DNA from: Malurus cyaneus samueli | Taxonomy: Eukaryota > Chordata > Aves > Passeriformes > Maluridae | Direction of reading: 5' to 3' | Length of the DNA: 64,000 nt | NCBI GenBank assembly: GCA_009741485.1 | Contig: VKON01000207.1 | Location: 460,843-524,842, forward strand | Shown here: piece after piece, positions 1 to 13,003 of the stretch | How positions within the stretch are numbered: position 1 is the first letter of the stretch | How the letters are laid out: every line of letters starts with the position of its first letter | Made by a program: the position numbers and the translations under genes | The notes under the pieces: model-generated | What the model was told of the DNA's origin: nothing | Databases searched by the model: none | What the model saw: only the letters and a program-made list of their open reading frames with translations

Positions 1-120
1 TCCCTGAGTGCACCGCCGCACGTGGTTCACCTTGGGGTTCCGCCTCGGGATCGACAAAGCGGAGCTTCGCCCTGTTCATTTTTCAACTCAAATAGAGGAG
101 GGTGTTATTGTGGAAACAAC
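1..120. other. CpG-rich patch at window edge
   Basis: The first 75 or so bases hold many CpG dinucleotides (for example CACCGCCGCACG and CCTCGGGATCGAC), unlike the CpG-poor DNA that follows. It could be the end of a CpG island or of an LTR lying outside the window. No frame or repeat family could be assigned. Confidence 0.4.
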
Positions 121-989
121 TCCATCCTTCTGCTGATTTTTGGGACCTGTCAGCCTCGTTAAACATTTACAGACTCCAGAAGAGGAGTGCACAGAATAGA
201 GTGGGACAAAAGAAGTTTAACTGCATTGGATAGCAAATTCCTGGAAAAATGAACCATTGTTGAGCCTGAGACTGCTCCAGCCTGCCAAATAAATTCAGCT
301 GGGAAAAGATGTCGAGGTCAAGATCAAGGGAAGAATGCAACAAGTCAGCATTTGGGGCACTCGAGCATTTATTGCTTAACCCACCAGACTCACAGGATAT
401 TGGTTTCAGCGCTCTGAAACCCTTCTGCTGAAATGGTTTCACTGCATCAATTTCACTCTAAATGAACAATCAGAGTTCTGGGACCTGTTTCCACCCCCAC
501 GGGGTTTTTTGCTAATTGTTCTTCAACTCCAGCCCGGTCTGCTCTGTGCAGACCGCTCGGGTTAGTCTGGATGCCCAGAATAAATCTGCAAGCACCTAAT
601 AAGAGTGGAATACTCAGGCTAGGGTTTCCACTTCAGTAAATGTTCGATTGCCTAAGAAAAAAATGGAAAGATTATAATCCCTTAAAGTAGCAAAAATGAT
701 GATTAGAATGCTTTTGTGAAGGTGGAAGCTCTCCTCAGGCGTTCAGCATTCAGTCTCCTCAGGCAGAGACAGGAATTGTCGTAAGATTGGTTTGAGTTGA
801 GAATCTATCTCATTTTAAAATAATCCTTCAGGATGAGTCATGCCTTTTTCAACTCCCCGGGTAACTCAACTCCACAAGTAGGAAAAAAGAAACCAGTAAC
901 AATTCCCACTCGGGCTAAATCCCCTCCCCAGCTCTGGCAGGGCATTCTGACCGGCCACTGGCTCCGGCTTCTCCCAGCCGAGCTCCCAG

Positions 990-1110
990 ACAGAAGTGTG
1001 CAATTAGCCTTTGCCTGCTGGGCTAATTGACCTTTAGCCTTGATGTTTCCAGTTAATTACTGATGCAGCCAGGCTGGCTCTGCCCAGACTGATGTATTTT
1101 CAGCTCTCAG
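990..1110. promoter_or_regulatory. Possible conserved non-coding element (homeobox-type cores)
   Basis: The block has a balanced, non-repetitive composition with closely spaced homeodomain-type cores (AATTAG, GCTAATTG, GTTAATTAC). This resembles developmental enhancers of vertebrates in texture only. No alignment was possible, so the call is inference. Confidence 0.25.
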
Positions 1111-1282
1111 GGAGGCTTTGGGCTCAAACATTAGCGCCAAAGGACAGTTTTGCCACTGTCCTGTTGTGCTCACATGTCCTCACCCCATCACAGGAGCTGG
1201 GGATTCCTCGTCCTGAGGATGTGAACTGCTGAACTGGGCACAGGGAAAGGCTTCTTTCTTTTTCTCTCTTTATTTCAATTTC

Positions 1283-1326
1283 TTCCAGAATTGTCAAGTC
1301 TTTCAATTGACTTGACAATTCTGGAA
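1283..1326. repeat. Perfect hairpin, 18-bp stem, 8-nt loop
   Basis: TTCCAGAATTGTCAAGTC at 1,283-1,300 is exactly matched by its reverse complement at 1,309-1,326, around the loop TTTCAATT. The stem is perfect over 18 bp. It is preceded by a pyrimidine-rich run (1,250-1,282). There is no run of T after it and no flanking gene, so a terminator role makes no sense in this genome. It may be a young short inverted duplication or a foldable transcript. Confidence 0.8.
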
Positions 1327-4300
1327 TTTAATTTCCTGATATTTCCTAAAATCAGCTTTTCTGGATTTCTACCTCTCTCTAGACGGTGAAAATGTTGCAT
1401 TCTAGTTTTTAATTTCAAGTCTGCTGGATATTTTCATCAAATGGAGATTTTCCATCAGAAATGTTGTTTGATTGGCATGGATCTCTCCCTCTTCTGTTTT
1501 GTCTGTCAGGCAGCTAAACCCAACACGGGTGAATCACACAGCCCTGTTCAATCAATAGAGTGATAAAGGCGAGGTATCAGCACTGTTCAAAAGATGGGAT
1601 TTTCATCCTAATGGCTCAACCTGCTCAGCAATTCTCTTTTGGTTTCGCCAGATGTAAGGGCACAACCTTGAGCAAGAGAAAAGCCGTTTCAGTCTTGTAA
1701 AAAACAGGTTCACATGGAGGCAGCATTGCAATTTTTATCATTATCAGGAGGGGTTTTCCTTCTGAGCCTGCCTTGAATGCCACAAAAAATTAAAAGCAGA
1801 AAGAGTTACTCCAGTCAGTCACAGCCAGGATTGTTTGCATAGAAATTAACAGAAGAACAATTAGTTCCCATTACTACAATTTGCCAAAAATGAGCAGAGG
1901 TGGCTTATTCACTCTTGTGTGGCTAATTCAGGTGCTGCTGGGGTGCCTGAAAACATCTTTGAACTGAATGGCTTTGGATGGACTATCCTAGCAGTCCCTG
2001 GTAAAATATCAGAGTAAAACATCATGTACTAGCATGATACATGTTTTATTTGCACCCTGAAAGTGTCCTGGTGACGTGTGAATTAGCAAAAGAAGATCCA
2101 GTGGGAGATGGTGTTCAAGAGATGGATCTGTGCAGTGTGGGGTAAGCTCAGTTGCCATGGTTATTCCAGGAAAATATGTGTACAGTTAGTTAAGTCCCTG
2201 TATAGTTTAACTTGCACAATAAATAAAAAAATGCAGGCGCAACACTTGTCATGTGAAACAAAATCTTTATAATCTGAGGGCTCATGATAATAAAATGAAA
2301 GTGGAATATGCATTAGGCACAGATACACAGGAGAGGTGGCAGCTAGAGCAACAGTGTTCATCTTTTTACATAAATAGCAAAGCAGGTCAGAAATGCAAAA
2401 CAGGTCAGAAATAAATGAGTTTCCAGAAGCTGAAGTGATGATGTGATAATCTGCATTTTGGAAATGATCTTGTGACATTCAGAGCTACGAATAATGAACT
2501 TCGCGGCTCTTTTTCACTCCTTTTTTTTTGCATACAGTCTCAAATAGTAGTGCAAGCAGTGAGGTTAAGGCAGTGCTTCCTATAAGATAAGCAGAAAAGT
2601 GATGTCGATGCAGTGTAGATTGCTGTGTCAACATTAGTTTAGAACCAGAATCGTAGAGTTTGTCCTGCTGGAAAGGTCACATTTCTCACTTCATGAGGGG
2701 AAGTTAACTACACTCAAATCTTAACTGCCTGTTTGTATTTCTCTTTAACACTGAATAATTTGATGATAGAATGTGAGTAATGCCTTCAGGGGAATTAAGT
2801 CTGTCTGTTTTTCTCTTGCTGCTCAAAGATAACATTACCTTCACTGGGCGGTTCCGAAAAAAATGCATGAAATTGATATTCTTATCCTCATTTATAATAC
2901 CTGGTCCTGTGCTGTGGTCTAAAGCAACAAGGGAACCTGCTGAACAGCAGAGGATGGACAGCCTTCATCCTCTGCTCCCTCTCCATTTCAATGTTTTACT
3001 GTCTGAAGTGTGTATGAGAGTGGAAAGCCCTTGAAGTTTTCACAGGCCAGTTTCTTTTTTGGGATTTGAGGAAAACCACGTGCGTTCTTAGAAAATGCTG
3101 TTCTTAATCTGATGTATATAAGAGGATTTTGACTCAGCAGCATTGTCCTGATATTACAGCACCCAGTGGAAATCCAGGTATTTTTGTGTTATAATGGAAA
3201 GGCATATTTGTGAATAACCACAGCCAGAACTTGTCTGCTAAAGAACCAGCATTCCAATCACTTGTGCACACGGAAATGAGGGATTTATGAGTCTGATCCA
3301 CCACAGAGAGCAGTGCTGCAACTGGAGGTAGGAAAACACACAAGCACTTTGTTTAGGTGGAGGAAAATAAGCTACAGAAGCAGCCTTAACTGTGTCCCTG
3401 TTTAGTTTTTATGCAGTGGTGTGGGTAAAATAAGGTAAAATTACAATTGGCCTCAAAAGTGGAATAGCTTGTTAAATTCAGCAATACCAGTATGGGTGAG
3501 CTTCATAAAGCCACGATCTTTTTTTTTACCATTGGACATTCTGAACAGATGTGACATGTCAGAAGTCAGTGTTGCAGGAGTGGGTGTGTGCAAGGGAATG
3601 TTTTGGGTGCTGTGTGCCTGCAGTGCATGGGAATGGCTGAGCACTGCAGGGGTGTCAGACCCACCACCCATCCCAAAGGCACAGGGCCACGTGGGAGTGC
3701 TGCTGATGATGGGGACAAAGCCAAACACACTTGCTGGCCAGCACAGACGAGTCATGGAGGCCTTGTGGACCATGGTGATGAGCCATAAATCACAGTGACA
3801 TCCCAAATTCCTCTGCACAGCGAGCCCTGCAGCAGTTTGGGGGTGACCCTCAAGTTGGGGCACATATTAATGTGAAAAATGATGATTCTGCCAGCTTTCA
3901 GCAGTGGATAAACACTTAGGGAATTTGGGCAGGCTGGGAAAGAGCTCTGACAGGTTTGTTTGTCATATGAATAACACCTCATTTATTGTGTTGGAGCAAC
4001 TGACAGCCCCTCATCGACGACAGCAGGGCAGGGGTGGGCACAGTCCAATTCTGACAAGTATCCTGCTCAAATCTAATTTTAAAATATAATTATTATCTAT
4101 TAATTGAAGAAATTCACTATTCAGGGGTATATAGGAATGTCTTTGTGTCATAGAGCTATCGGAGGGTTTGTTCTTTGCTAGAAAAGAAAACAAATAAATA
4201 AAAGGGTGAATTCCTCTGTATATATGAGCTGTTGGTGGTCATGAATCCAGCTGGGAGATAGCACGTTGGACAGACAAGACACAGAGACAGAAATAAAGTT

Positions 4301-7079
4301 GAGAGCTGCCAGCAAGAAAGAATGAGTGTTTTGGTTACAGGAACACCAGCAGCTGTGGCCTCGATTATAGAACACCCAAAGCACACTGAACCAATTGTAA
4401 GCCTAGTCACCAAGGCCTCTGTCACAAATGATGCATATTGCTGAGCAAAATATGCAGAAACAGGTCTATGCTTTGTAGGGTCACTCAGGTTAATCCTGCG
4501 AATGCTTCCCTCCTGTGGATACAAGCCCTCAGTTTGCAATTTTCGTTTCACGCCTAGGATCGATCTCATCCCAAGAGATGGGGCAAAGGTGTAGGGAAAG
4601 GTGGGGTGTCCCCAACAATGGTACTAACTCCGAGCCTTCAAATTTAAGAGACACACAAGATATGGCGAAGGAATACTGAAGTTCCAAACAGCTGTTCACA
4701 GTGATGCAAGACTGGGAAGCAGCCGAGGCCTGGTTTATGGCACTGTGGAGGGAGAGGCTGCAGCAGGCAGGGGCTGCCCAGCAAGCCAAGCTGTCGGGGT
4801 GACAAAAAAAAAAAATTGGGGGGCACTCATTCACAGTCTATAATAATTCACGCCATATTACGACCATTCCCTATGCATTGATATTAAAAAAAGCCACAAA
4901 TAAGAATCCAGTAAACAAAAACACAATTTATCATAAACCCAAGGTTCACTAGCTGTGAAAATAACCCTATAAATGTGAGCGAGTGTTCACTGATAATGGG
5001 AATCTCCCATTAGTTGAACATCTTTGCACTAGCTGTTACCATCTCTGCAAACTTATCGATGTCAACTATGGAGATTTCCATTACAGACTGTCATTTATAG
5101 GGTATTTTCACAGCTAGGTACTTCTATTTGAATTTTTTAATATTGCAATGCATAGAATAGTGAAATATGGCTAAAGTAACTGTGCAATTTTTTTTCTCAC
5201 CATGAATAGACCACCTGTGAGTGCTGAAAGAATGAGTGTGAACTATTCATCTAGATCTGTGGCATCTATTTCTTTTAGTCGCATTTGACTAACTTCCTCA
5301 AATACTACACAGCTGCATTTTGGAGTGAATTCTTCAACACAATAATCAACTGTCTTTATACTAATTACACATCATATTCATAGACTACAAGTTATTAAAA
5401 CAGTTTATATGAAAAATATTCTTAGTTTCATTTGACAAATGGAGTGAAAAATGAGTATGGATCTCTGATTTCCCACTGATATTCAGAGATGTGGGCTCTA
5501 GGCAACATTTTTGAAAATATTGATCTCAAAATGAATGAGAAAACCCATCACTGAAAGAATATAATATTTAGAGAATAGTGAGCATTTCACTAAGCCTTGA
5601 GTGGTAAACTTCAGAGGCATCCCCACTCAAAGGGAGGAATCTCACACACACTATAAGAAGAAGCTAAAAAAATGTAACTGGGCTTTTACAGTGTAAAATG
5701 GTTGAATGTTAGTAGCACATCTCCAGACCGGCTGGCTCAACTTAGCTTCTTTAGTTACCAGCAGAATCACTTTTGTTGTTTTCTTTAACAGGTATTTTGT
5801 CTGCCAAATTCACACCTGTGCCAGTTTTTCTCAGGCATGCCATTGCTCTTCCTCAGAGTGTTTAACTTTGAGGCTGATGACTCATCCTGATTTCAGCATT
5901 CTTCCATGCCAAGGGCAGCAAGTAGCCCCATTCACCACTTACTGCTTTGCAAGTGAGGTAGTGTTCCAGGTATTTTACCCCCACTACAGGTAGAGCAGCC
6001 TATTACAATTACCTACAGCAACATACCATGGGTGAGTAACTGAAGAAAAGCTTTAAGGTCTGGCTGGTTTTCACATGCTGAAGGTGTGTCAACAGTACCA
6101 TGCCATTGTAAAAATGGTGGTGGGAGTATAAACAGAAAGGCAACTTGTAAATCCCTGAAATCTTATAAAACCCTGAAGTTATTTTTCAGCTCATTGCTAA
6201 AACCTCAACTGCAGTAATGTACTCAGATGTATGCAATCTTAGCAGCTATGTAGAAAGAGAAATACTGACCAGCTGCAGACAATTTCAATGAAAAAATGAA
6301 AAGGAGCATGCTTTGTGAAGAAAGGATTGAACAATGTGGGATAATCTGCACCAGAAAGCTGAAGCAGGATATAACAGTTTCCAGGTTTGTGAAAGCTACA
6401 GCAGAGTGATAAGGAGCAACCTCTCCATATCTGTGGGAGGGAGAATAGGAAATAGTAAACTTCAACTGCAGTAGCAAATGATTGAAGTTGGACATTAAGA
6501 AAAAACTTCTGGTATCAATGGTGCTCTGGGAAAACCTGCATGAGGAGTCAGTGAATTCAGCATTGCTGGCCTAGGATGGCTGAGAAAAGTAAGAGCTGAC
6601 ATAGTTTATTGTTGGTAAGGGACCTTCGGGATGTAGCTTTTTGATTACAAGTCTGGATTCTGTCTTTATTTCACTTCCGGCATAAGAACTGAATACTCCA
6701 TCAACTCATTCTCTTAAGATGCCGTATCTTATTTAGTTAGGGTTGTCCTTGTTTCTTATCTTCTTCAGACTATCCAGTAGATGATAGATCATCAGTATGG
6801 AATTCACAGCTCTTCAATACACCAAGTCTAGTCCTGGTACTAATAACATAAACAAGTCTATTTATGAAAACTTTGCTGTCATTTTATTATTTCTGTCCGG
6901 TCATGGATCTCTTTCCACACGACTTACTGTTTGTGTGTGCAAACTTGCCTTCTGTTCCTGTTTGTAGCAAAAATAATTCAAGATTTCAAATTCACATTTC
7001 TTCCTGTTTATTTGTCATAATCAGATAAGCAGATAAAATAATGAATATTAAAAAAAAAAAACAACCAACCCTAGATCTT

Positions 7080-7520
7080 ATTTCCGTTATTTCATGTGTT
7101 TACCTAAGCACAAATTATTATAGGGAAGGCACTCTTGATTGACCTTTTGTTTAAGAAGGAAATCAAGCATTTTGTAGTACTAATTACTTTGTATTTGTAA
7201 AATATATTAAAGCGGAAAGAACTATTGCCACGATAAATAGCAGCTTACACACTAGAGATGTCTGTCATCACGTAAGTATAATTGTAGCAATAATTTAATA
7301 TGCTCTCAGTTCATTCTCTCCCTGATTTCGTTGTACGATTTGCATAATGAAGTGACAAACAATTTGTGCTAACTTCTTGCCCTCATGCTGATATTTAATC
7401 TTGATTCTGCTGTACTTAATGCACCATTTATTGCCATTTTCTTGCCTTGAAGAAATTGCCCAATTGTTTGAAACAAACATTAAATTAACCATCATTGTCC
7501 CACTCATTACTCAATGCCTA
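7080..7520. promoter_or_regulatory. Candidate conserved non-coding element with POU octamer
   Basis: Non-repetitive AT-rich sequence contains homeodomain cores (CTAATTAC near 7,180) and an octamer-type site ATTTGCATAAT near 7,337, with no simple repeats. This mixture is typical of ancient vertebrate enhancers, but conservation cannot be tested here. No exon-like open frame with splice sites is present. Confidence 0.35.
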
Positions 7521-8391
7521 TCACCTAACTCATCACAGTTATGACCAAAACACAACATCAAAACACAACCAAAACACAGAGCTGAAGAATCCAAAGCTTT
7601 TTTGTATTTATATTATTATTTATTATATTATTTTTTTTGTTTTTTTTTTGGTGAGAATTTTGTAAATTACATTCCTCAGATCTTGGAAAAGAACTTCACA
7701 TACCTCGTGTTTAGCTGGGCTTGGTGCGCAGCAAATGTGCTAGAAGCATGTCCATGGCTATTGCAAGCAAAATGCAGCGTGTGCGCTCAGCTGACCAATC
7801 ATGGCAGGTAATGAGTGGGCTAAAATAGGTTTTGGAAAAAAAATTTTTTACATTTAACAGTAACTAGCAAAATGACTATGCGGCACAAGCTCGAGATCAA
7901 TGGTATCATGCCTTCATGCTATGCATGATAAAACCTATCAGCCAGTCAGTCAGAAGCAGGGAAAAACAAAATTGATGAACATACTACAGAATCGTAAGCA
8001 AGTTACGCACCCGAAAGGTCCAAGCAGGACCTCAATCAACTACAGTGAGTTCCTTGAAATTACATGTTTGGAGCACAATCTCTGGAACTAACTTAATTTT
8101 CACTGGGACCACTGTCTTCTAGTGCCACATAAAATGTTCACGAGACGGTAGATGAGCTGCTGAGAACAGCATGTGTGTGGACCAAGGTGAATTGTGGATT
8201 TGCTCGCAAGGGGTTTTCTTAATGGAGGTACATACAAAGTCAGATGGATACGTGAGAAAGAAAACCTGATGTGACAACTTGCTGAGGCTGGTAATAGATA
8301 TTGGCGGAGGCAGAGCTCTTCGGAAAATTGGTTGAAAATGCTATTGATATACTCAATAGCAATTATTTATTGAATGTTAAAGGGCTTAAAC

Positions 8392-8466
8392 TAAAAAAAA
8401 AAAAACAAAAAAAAACAAAAACAAACCAAACCAACCAACCAGGCAAACAAAAAACAAAAAAAAAAG
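8392..8466. repeat. A-rich low-complexity run
   Basis: The stretch is nearly all A with scattered C (AAAC and CAAACC units) for about 75 bases. It may be the decayed tail of a retrocopy, but no retrocopy was recognised upstream. Confidence 0.8.
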
Positions 8467-9740
8467 ATGAAAACCTTCAGAAACTTGATTACAAAAATAT
8501 TTTATTCAGCAAATACTAAGATGCAAGAAGTTACTAAAGCCATGTAAGATTGTCACAATAAATTGCAGCACCATTGCTTATATGTGAAATGTATGTTGTT
8601 TTAAATCAGAAGTAACACATTCTCTCCTGTTCGTATACTTCACGGATTCCAATGAGCCTCAAAAACCAGGTATTCAAGACAGTGACAGTCCTATTACAAA
8701 GAATTTTGCCCTCTTTTCCAGAATTGCTTTCATGTCAATCTCAGACTAGCTCAAGATTTCATAAACAGTTTGTGTAATGCAAACGAGTAACAGTAATCTG
8801 CTGCAGTGTTTGAGAGAAAAGACATATAAACTTCTATTGAGCTGGTTGCTTACAAATCCAGCAGTATGGCAAGTTACTTCTTTCTTTACCTTTTTCTTTT
8901 TCCCCCCAGCACCCATCCCAATTTCTACACTTTCTAACAAATTTCTACCTATTCTTACCTTTCTCTAAAGAATACAGTCCGGGGTATGAACGATACCTAC
9001 TATAACCTGTTAAAATAGAATAAAAATAAGGTAATATCCTTACATTTTGGTTTGCTCCTCTCTAACACTTCTCCTTACAATATTTATTCTTCCCCAGTGA
9101 GTTGGCCTTAATGAACTTTCAATTTGTAAGACACTTGAAAGTGCATCAACAGAAGAAGAGACAGAAACTAATGTGCCCTCTGATGCAAGAGCTGTTTTGT
9201 TAAAAAAAAGAGTAAATTAATTCCTGACAGGAATTATTCTGCTCTTCAGTGTGTAAAAAGTGGTTAAATAAAGATTCAGGTGCCAAAGGCTGCACTGACT
9301 TAGTAAACTTGGATGATAGGCCAAATGTGTAGAGTACCTTTCAGTGCAGATTGTGGGTGTCTTGGGGTTTCGAAGAACTATGCAGTATGGTTCGTAACTA
9401 CCACAGAGGTCGTATCCATCAAATATAAGCTACTTGCTTGAGATGGTGACTGTGTATACTGTAAATCGTTAAGAGCAAATTGAGAATTGTATGAGCCATC
9501 AGCCCAAAAAATTGTTGTAATCCTACACTTGCATGTCCAAAACACGTAAGGTAATGTGCTATGGAGTGTCATTCTCCCTCTTTTCCAACCAACCAACAGA
9601 AGTGACCTTGCCTTGTTGCTATTCGGAAATTTAGACGAATCTCCTACAGCTTTGCCTTCTGCATTCCTATTCTGGAGTCCCATAGTCTCAAAGCTGTAAT
9701 CTTTTTTTTTAATTTTTTTAGTGAACCTTTTGATATACTA

Positions 9741-9760
9741 TTTTTTTTTTTTTTTTTTTT
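9741..9760. repeat. Poly-T run
   Basis: This is a run of 20 T followed by GG and further T. Such runs are prone to length error and can be the reverse strand of a retrocopy tail. Confidence 0.8.
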
Positions 9761-10289
9761 GGTTTTTTTAAAGCGTGGACGTTCTGTTAACAGAATGGAT
9801 GCAACTACAAGCAGGGGTCCCCAACTGTTTAAATGGCACCCAAGTACCATGGGCCCCCTCCTCCCCACCTCAGGTGCTGAAAGGAGGACATAAATTCCTC
9901 TGAGAACAGGACTGCATGAAGAAACAAAATAATAGTTGATTGTACTCAGGGAAGGCTGTCAAACTGAGAGTGGATACAACTCTCAAGCCACGCAGCTTTG
10001 AATGTGGAGCAAAACTCATGTTTGAAAAGGGACAAAAGCGAAGGAATGATGGAGAAAGAATGACTTGTTAAAAAGGCAAAGCAGAAGAGGGGCTTTGGAA
10101 GCACTGTTTTAGCTGCCTCAATAACTGAAGATGTTGAGCAATGTGAACCGTGAAATGGAAGTGGGGAAACTAGTTCTTGCTGAAGGCCTGGAAAGCTTCA
10201 AAAAGTCAAAGTGTTCAAAACAGTTTATTGAGTTTCTGCACTCACCCTGGGCACAACACAGAAGTACTGTAAAAATTGTTAGGATAGAC

Positions 10290-10710
10290 TTTTTCTCTTA
10301 TTGAATCAGAACCAAGAGATAAAAGAAAATTTTTATTAATTTAAAGTCTCTTAATTACTGGCCAGCCTAATAGAAAATTAAGCGAATAGCAGCAGAACCT
10401 GTTTTACAAATATTTGTTTGGCTTTTTAAAAAATCCCAACCTTGAGTTGATTGTATCGTATTCAATTAATATTGTATTCTTTGAACTTCTTATAGCATTC
10501 GAGCACACAAATTGCACAAGTGAGGTTATGCAGGAAATAGGCGGTTCAAGGTCAAATATTTAACTGTCCTCTCTACATTTTGGTTTTGGCCATTCTAAAT
10601 TCACAGCTTGCATATAGCACATGAGCTGCATTATAATTGTTCTGGGATTTTGTTCAAATCATATAATAAAATCGAGCAAATTGCTGAAACCACAAGAGAG
10701 TAACCAAATC
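10290..10710. promoter_or_regulatory. Candidate conserved non-coding element
   Basis: A unique, AT-rich block has homeodomain-like cores (TTAATTACTGG, CAATTAATATTG) and a nuclear-receptor-like half site in TTCAAGGTCAAAT. No repeat family or coding frame is apparent. The call rests on texture only. Confidence 0.3.
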
Positions 10711-11892
10711 AGTATTGGTGCTGAGTGCTGGTAATCTATCTAGCTTTATAATGTGAATGAAGTCTTGAAAAACCCACCACCCGGAGTAGATGAAAAGAGC
10801 CTGACTGACATACTGCTTAGCTACTGCAACAATGTTTGAAGTTCTTTGCAGGCGTCTTTATCAAATATTCTCCTTATGCTTCATGTTATACAAGAAGATA
10901 AGAGGGTCCTGCAGATGGAAGAGTTGCCCAACATAAATTATTTTGTTGGGATCCTGGAAAACACAAGCAGCGTCACTAGCATGAAACACAGACTTTATGA
11001 AGGTACTAGGGGAAAAAGTGATCTTAAGGTAAAAGTAAAGAATCAGTGCAACGTCAGAAGTTGCAGAAGACAATGAAGTTATTAAAATATGTGGACTAAT
11101 AAAGGATGAGGTGAGGCAGATTTGCTAGCTGACATACCTCCCCATCAGGCTAAGAGGTGACATAAATGGGACAACCAATCAGTGGGAAATCAGCAAACGA
11201 AAAATGAAATCCAGATGTTTGTTTCCAGCACTGTCAGTTCCTCTCAGCAGTTTCTTTCCTGCTACAGCTTCTCTTCTCTCCATGTAAGTTGGAGCTGATG
11301 GGCACGATATCCAAGTTATAGCCTCATGTGATGGCTGGAGGTATCTACAGAAGACGTGATCATACACAGATAAATGTTGTCTTTACCTGCTTGGGTAGTA
11401 TCCATGATTTTACTGACCTACAGTACATCCTCTTGAGCCAGAGTGTGTTTTTGTGTGTTTTTTGGGTAATGCTTTGCTCTGAACAAAGCCTAAGTCTGTC
11501 ATCTCTCTTACCGTAGTGCAGCTAATAATAACAAAGCCAATGTAAAATAAATAGGCATTTGGGGCTTGATATCTGGACAGCAATGTCCTCAGATGGCTGC
11601 CCTTGGTTTTGCTGGGCTATCCACTGCTGAACTTTGCCTAGAATATTTCCCCAGCCATCTAGAATTTCCTGGTCCCCCTGCAGTCCTCCCTGCCATGGCT
11701 CCACTACGGTATGGATTTTTTTTCAGGTTATTCCCATGCTGTTTATGCTAGGGATCTGATCTGCCCACATTTCAAGCCTGCACTCTAATTTTAGGGCTTG
11801 TCAGGACTGTGGAGATTGGTATTTTCCCCGCTTAAATGAGGAGCCAGTTTAGGCAGAGTAAAGTGTCTTTTTTTGATGTTGGGAAAGTAAAC

Positions 11893-12002
11893 CTATATAT
11901 AGATACATGTGTGTATGCTTAGGTATAGATGTATATGTGCATGGATATGTCTATGTATGTGTATATATACTTCTATGCTTATATATACATGCGTATATAT
12001 GG
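11893..12002. repeat. TATG/TATA-rich imperfect microsatellite
   Basis: Interrupted TATATA, TGTGTATG and GTATATG units run for about 110 bases. A similar patch lies at 32,766-32,845. Confidence 0.75.
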
Positions 12003-13003
12003 TCAATTTACTGTTTGTTGATGGGCTATTATAAATATTGCATCACATTTAAAATAATCTTACATTCTTGTAGGATGAGAGGTAACAAAGATTCAGTGGT
12101 CTTGGAAATAAAACACTTTTTCATAAAGAACTTGAAAGACAAACATAAAAATTTCTTCCTTATCAGACAACATCTTAACATTGCCTCCTGTTAGGATGAC
12201 TGCTCCCAGGAGAAGGGTAATTAATCTTAACTGCATTGTGCAGGGTGAAGAGCACCTGCAGTTACTGCTGAATAGACTAGGTTTTGTGACCCCAATAAAA
12301 TGAACCTGAATATACAGCTGTATAGAAGCGATTCTTTACCTTCCTCACATAGGCTGAGTCACAGACCCAAACACTAGAAAATCAAAAGTAATCTGTTTTT
12401 TATATGCTTCTGTTGCTCCTGCAGCTCTTGAGGCACTCTGTCCTACCACATAGTCAACAATTGGGGCAGAACCTGGGATGGGAGAAATTGCCTAACCAAC
12501 TGCTCTTCTAATTGGACAATATTTGATAGGTATATTAATTAAATAGTCTTATAGAAATTGTAGAAATACTGTATCACTTAAATGTATAGCCATATTGTGC
12601 ATCTTGAAAGCTTGCAATTAAAGACTTGATTTAATATTATAATTTTGTGTTTTATTCCAGGCAATACTTGCTGTTTGAAATTTCTGTTGGCCACACTACT
12701 TCTCTGTTCAACCTTCTAGAGTTTCGCAAAGTTAAAACTCATTGTTTAAACAAGAAATATAAAGTGAAGCTCTTTTTTCACTCTTTCCCTAATTATTTTT
12801 ATGAATATTCTCATATTCTCGTTTTTCATATAATAACCTCTACTGTGTTCACTTGAACCACCCTGACATGAATTACTCTAGTAATCGTGAAGATAGTAGC
12901 ACAATCAAAGTGTCATAGTGAGCATGATTCAATCTTTGAGTTTCTACTCTCCTTGCACTACATCTTTATATGCTGGAAATCAGCGGGAAAATGCATAGCT
13001 TGG

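Larger units (their letters stand above)
121..13003. other. Intergenic or intronic vertebrate DNA, no gene seen
   Basis: This AT-rich stretch has only short, stop-bounded open frames with biased composition and no recognisable domain or exon with splice sites. Separately listed inside it are a perfect hairpin, three possible conserved non-coding blocks, A- and T-runs and a TG/TATG-rich patch. A more GC-balanced block at about 4,200-4,840 stands out but matches no family I know. The rest shows nothing I can name. Confidence 0.6.
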
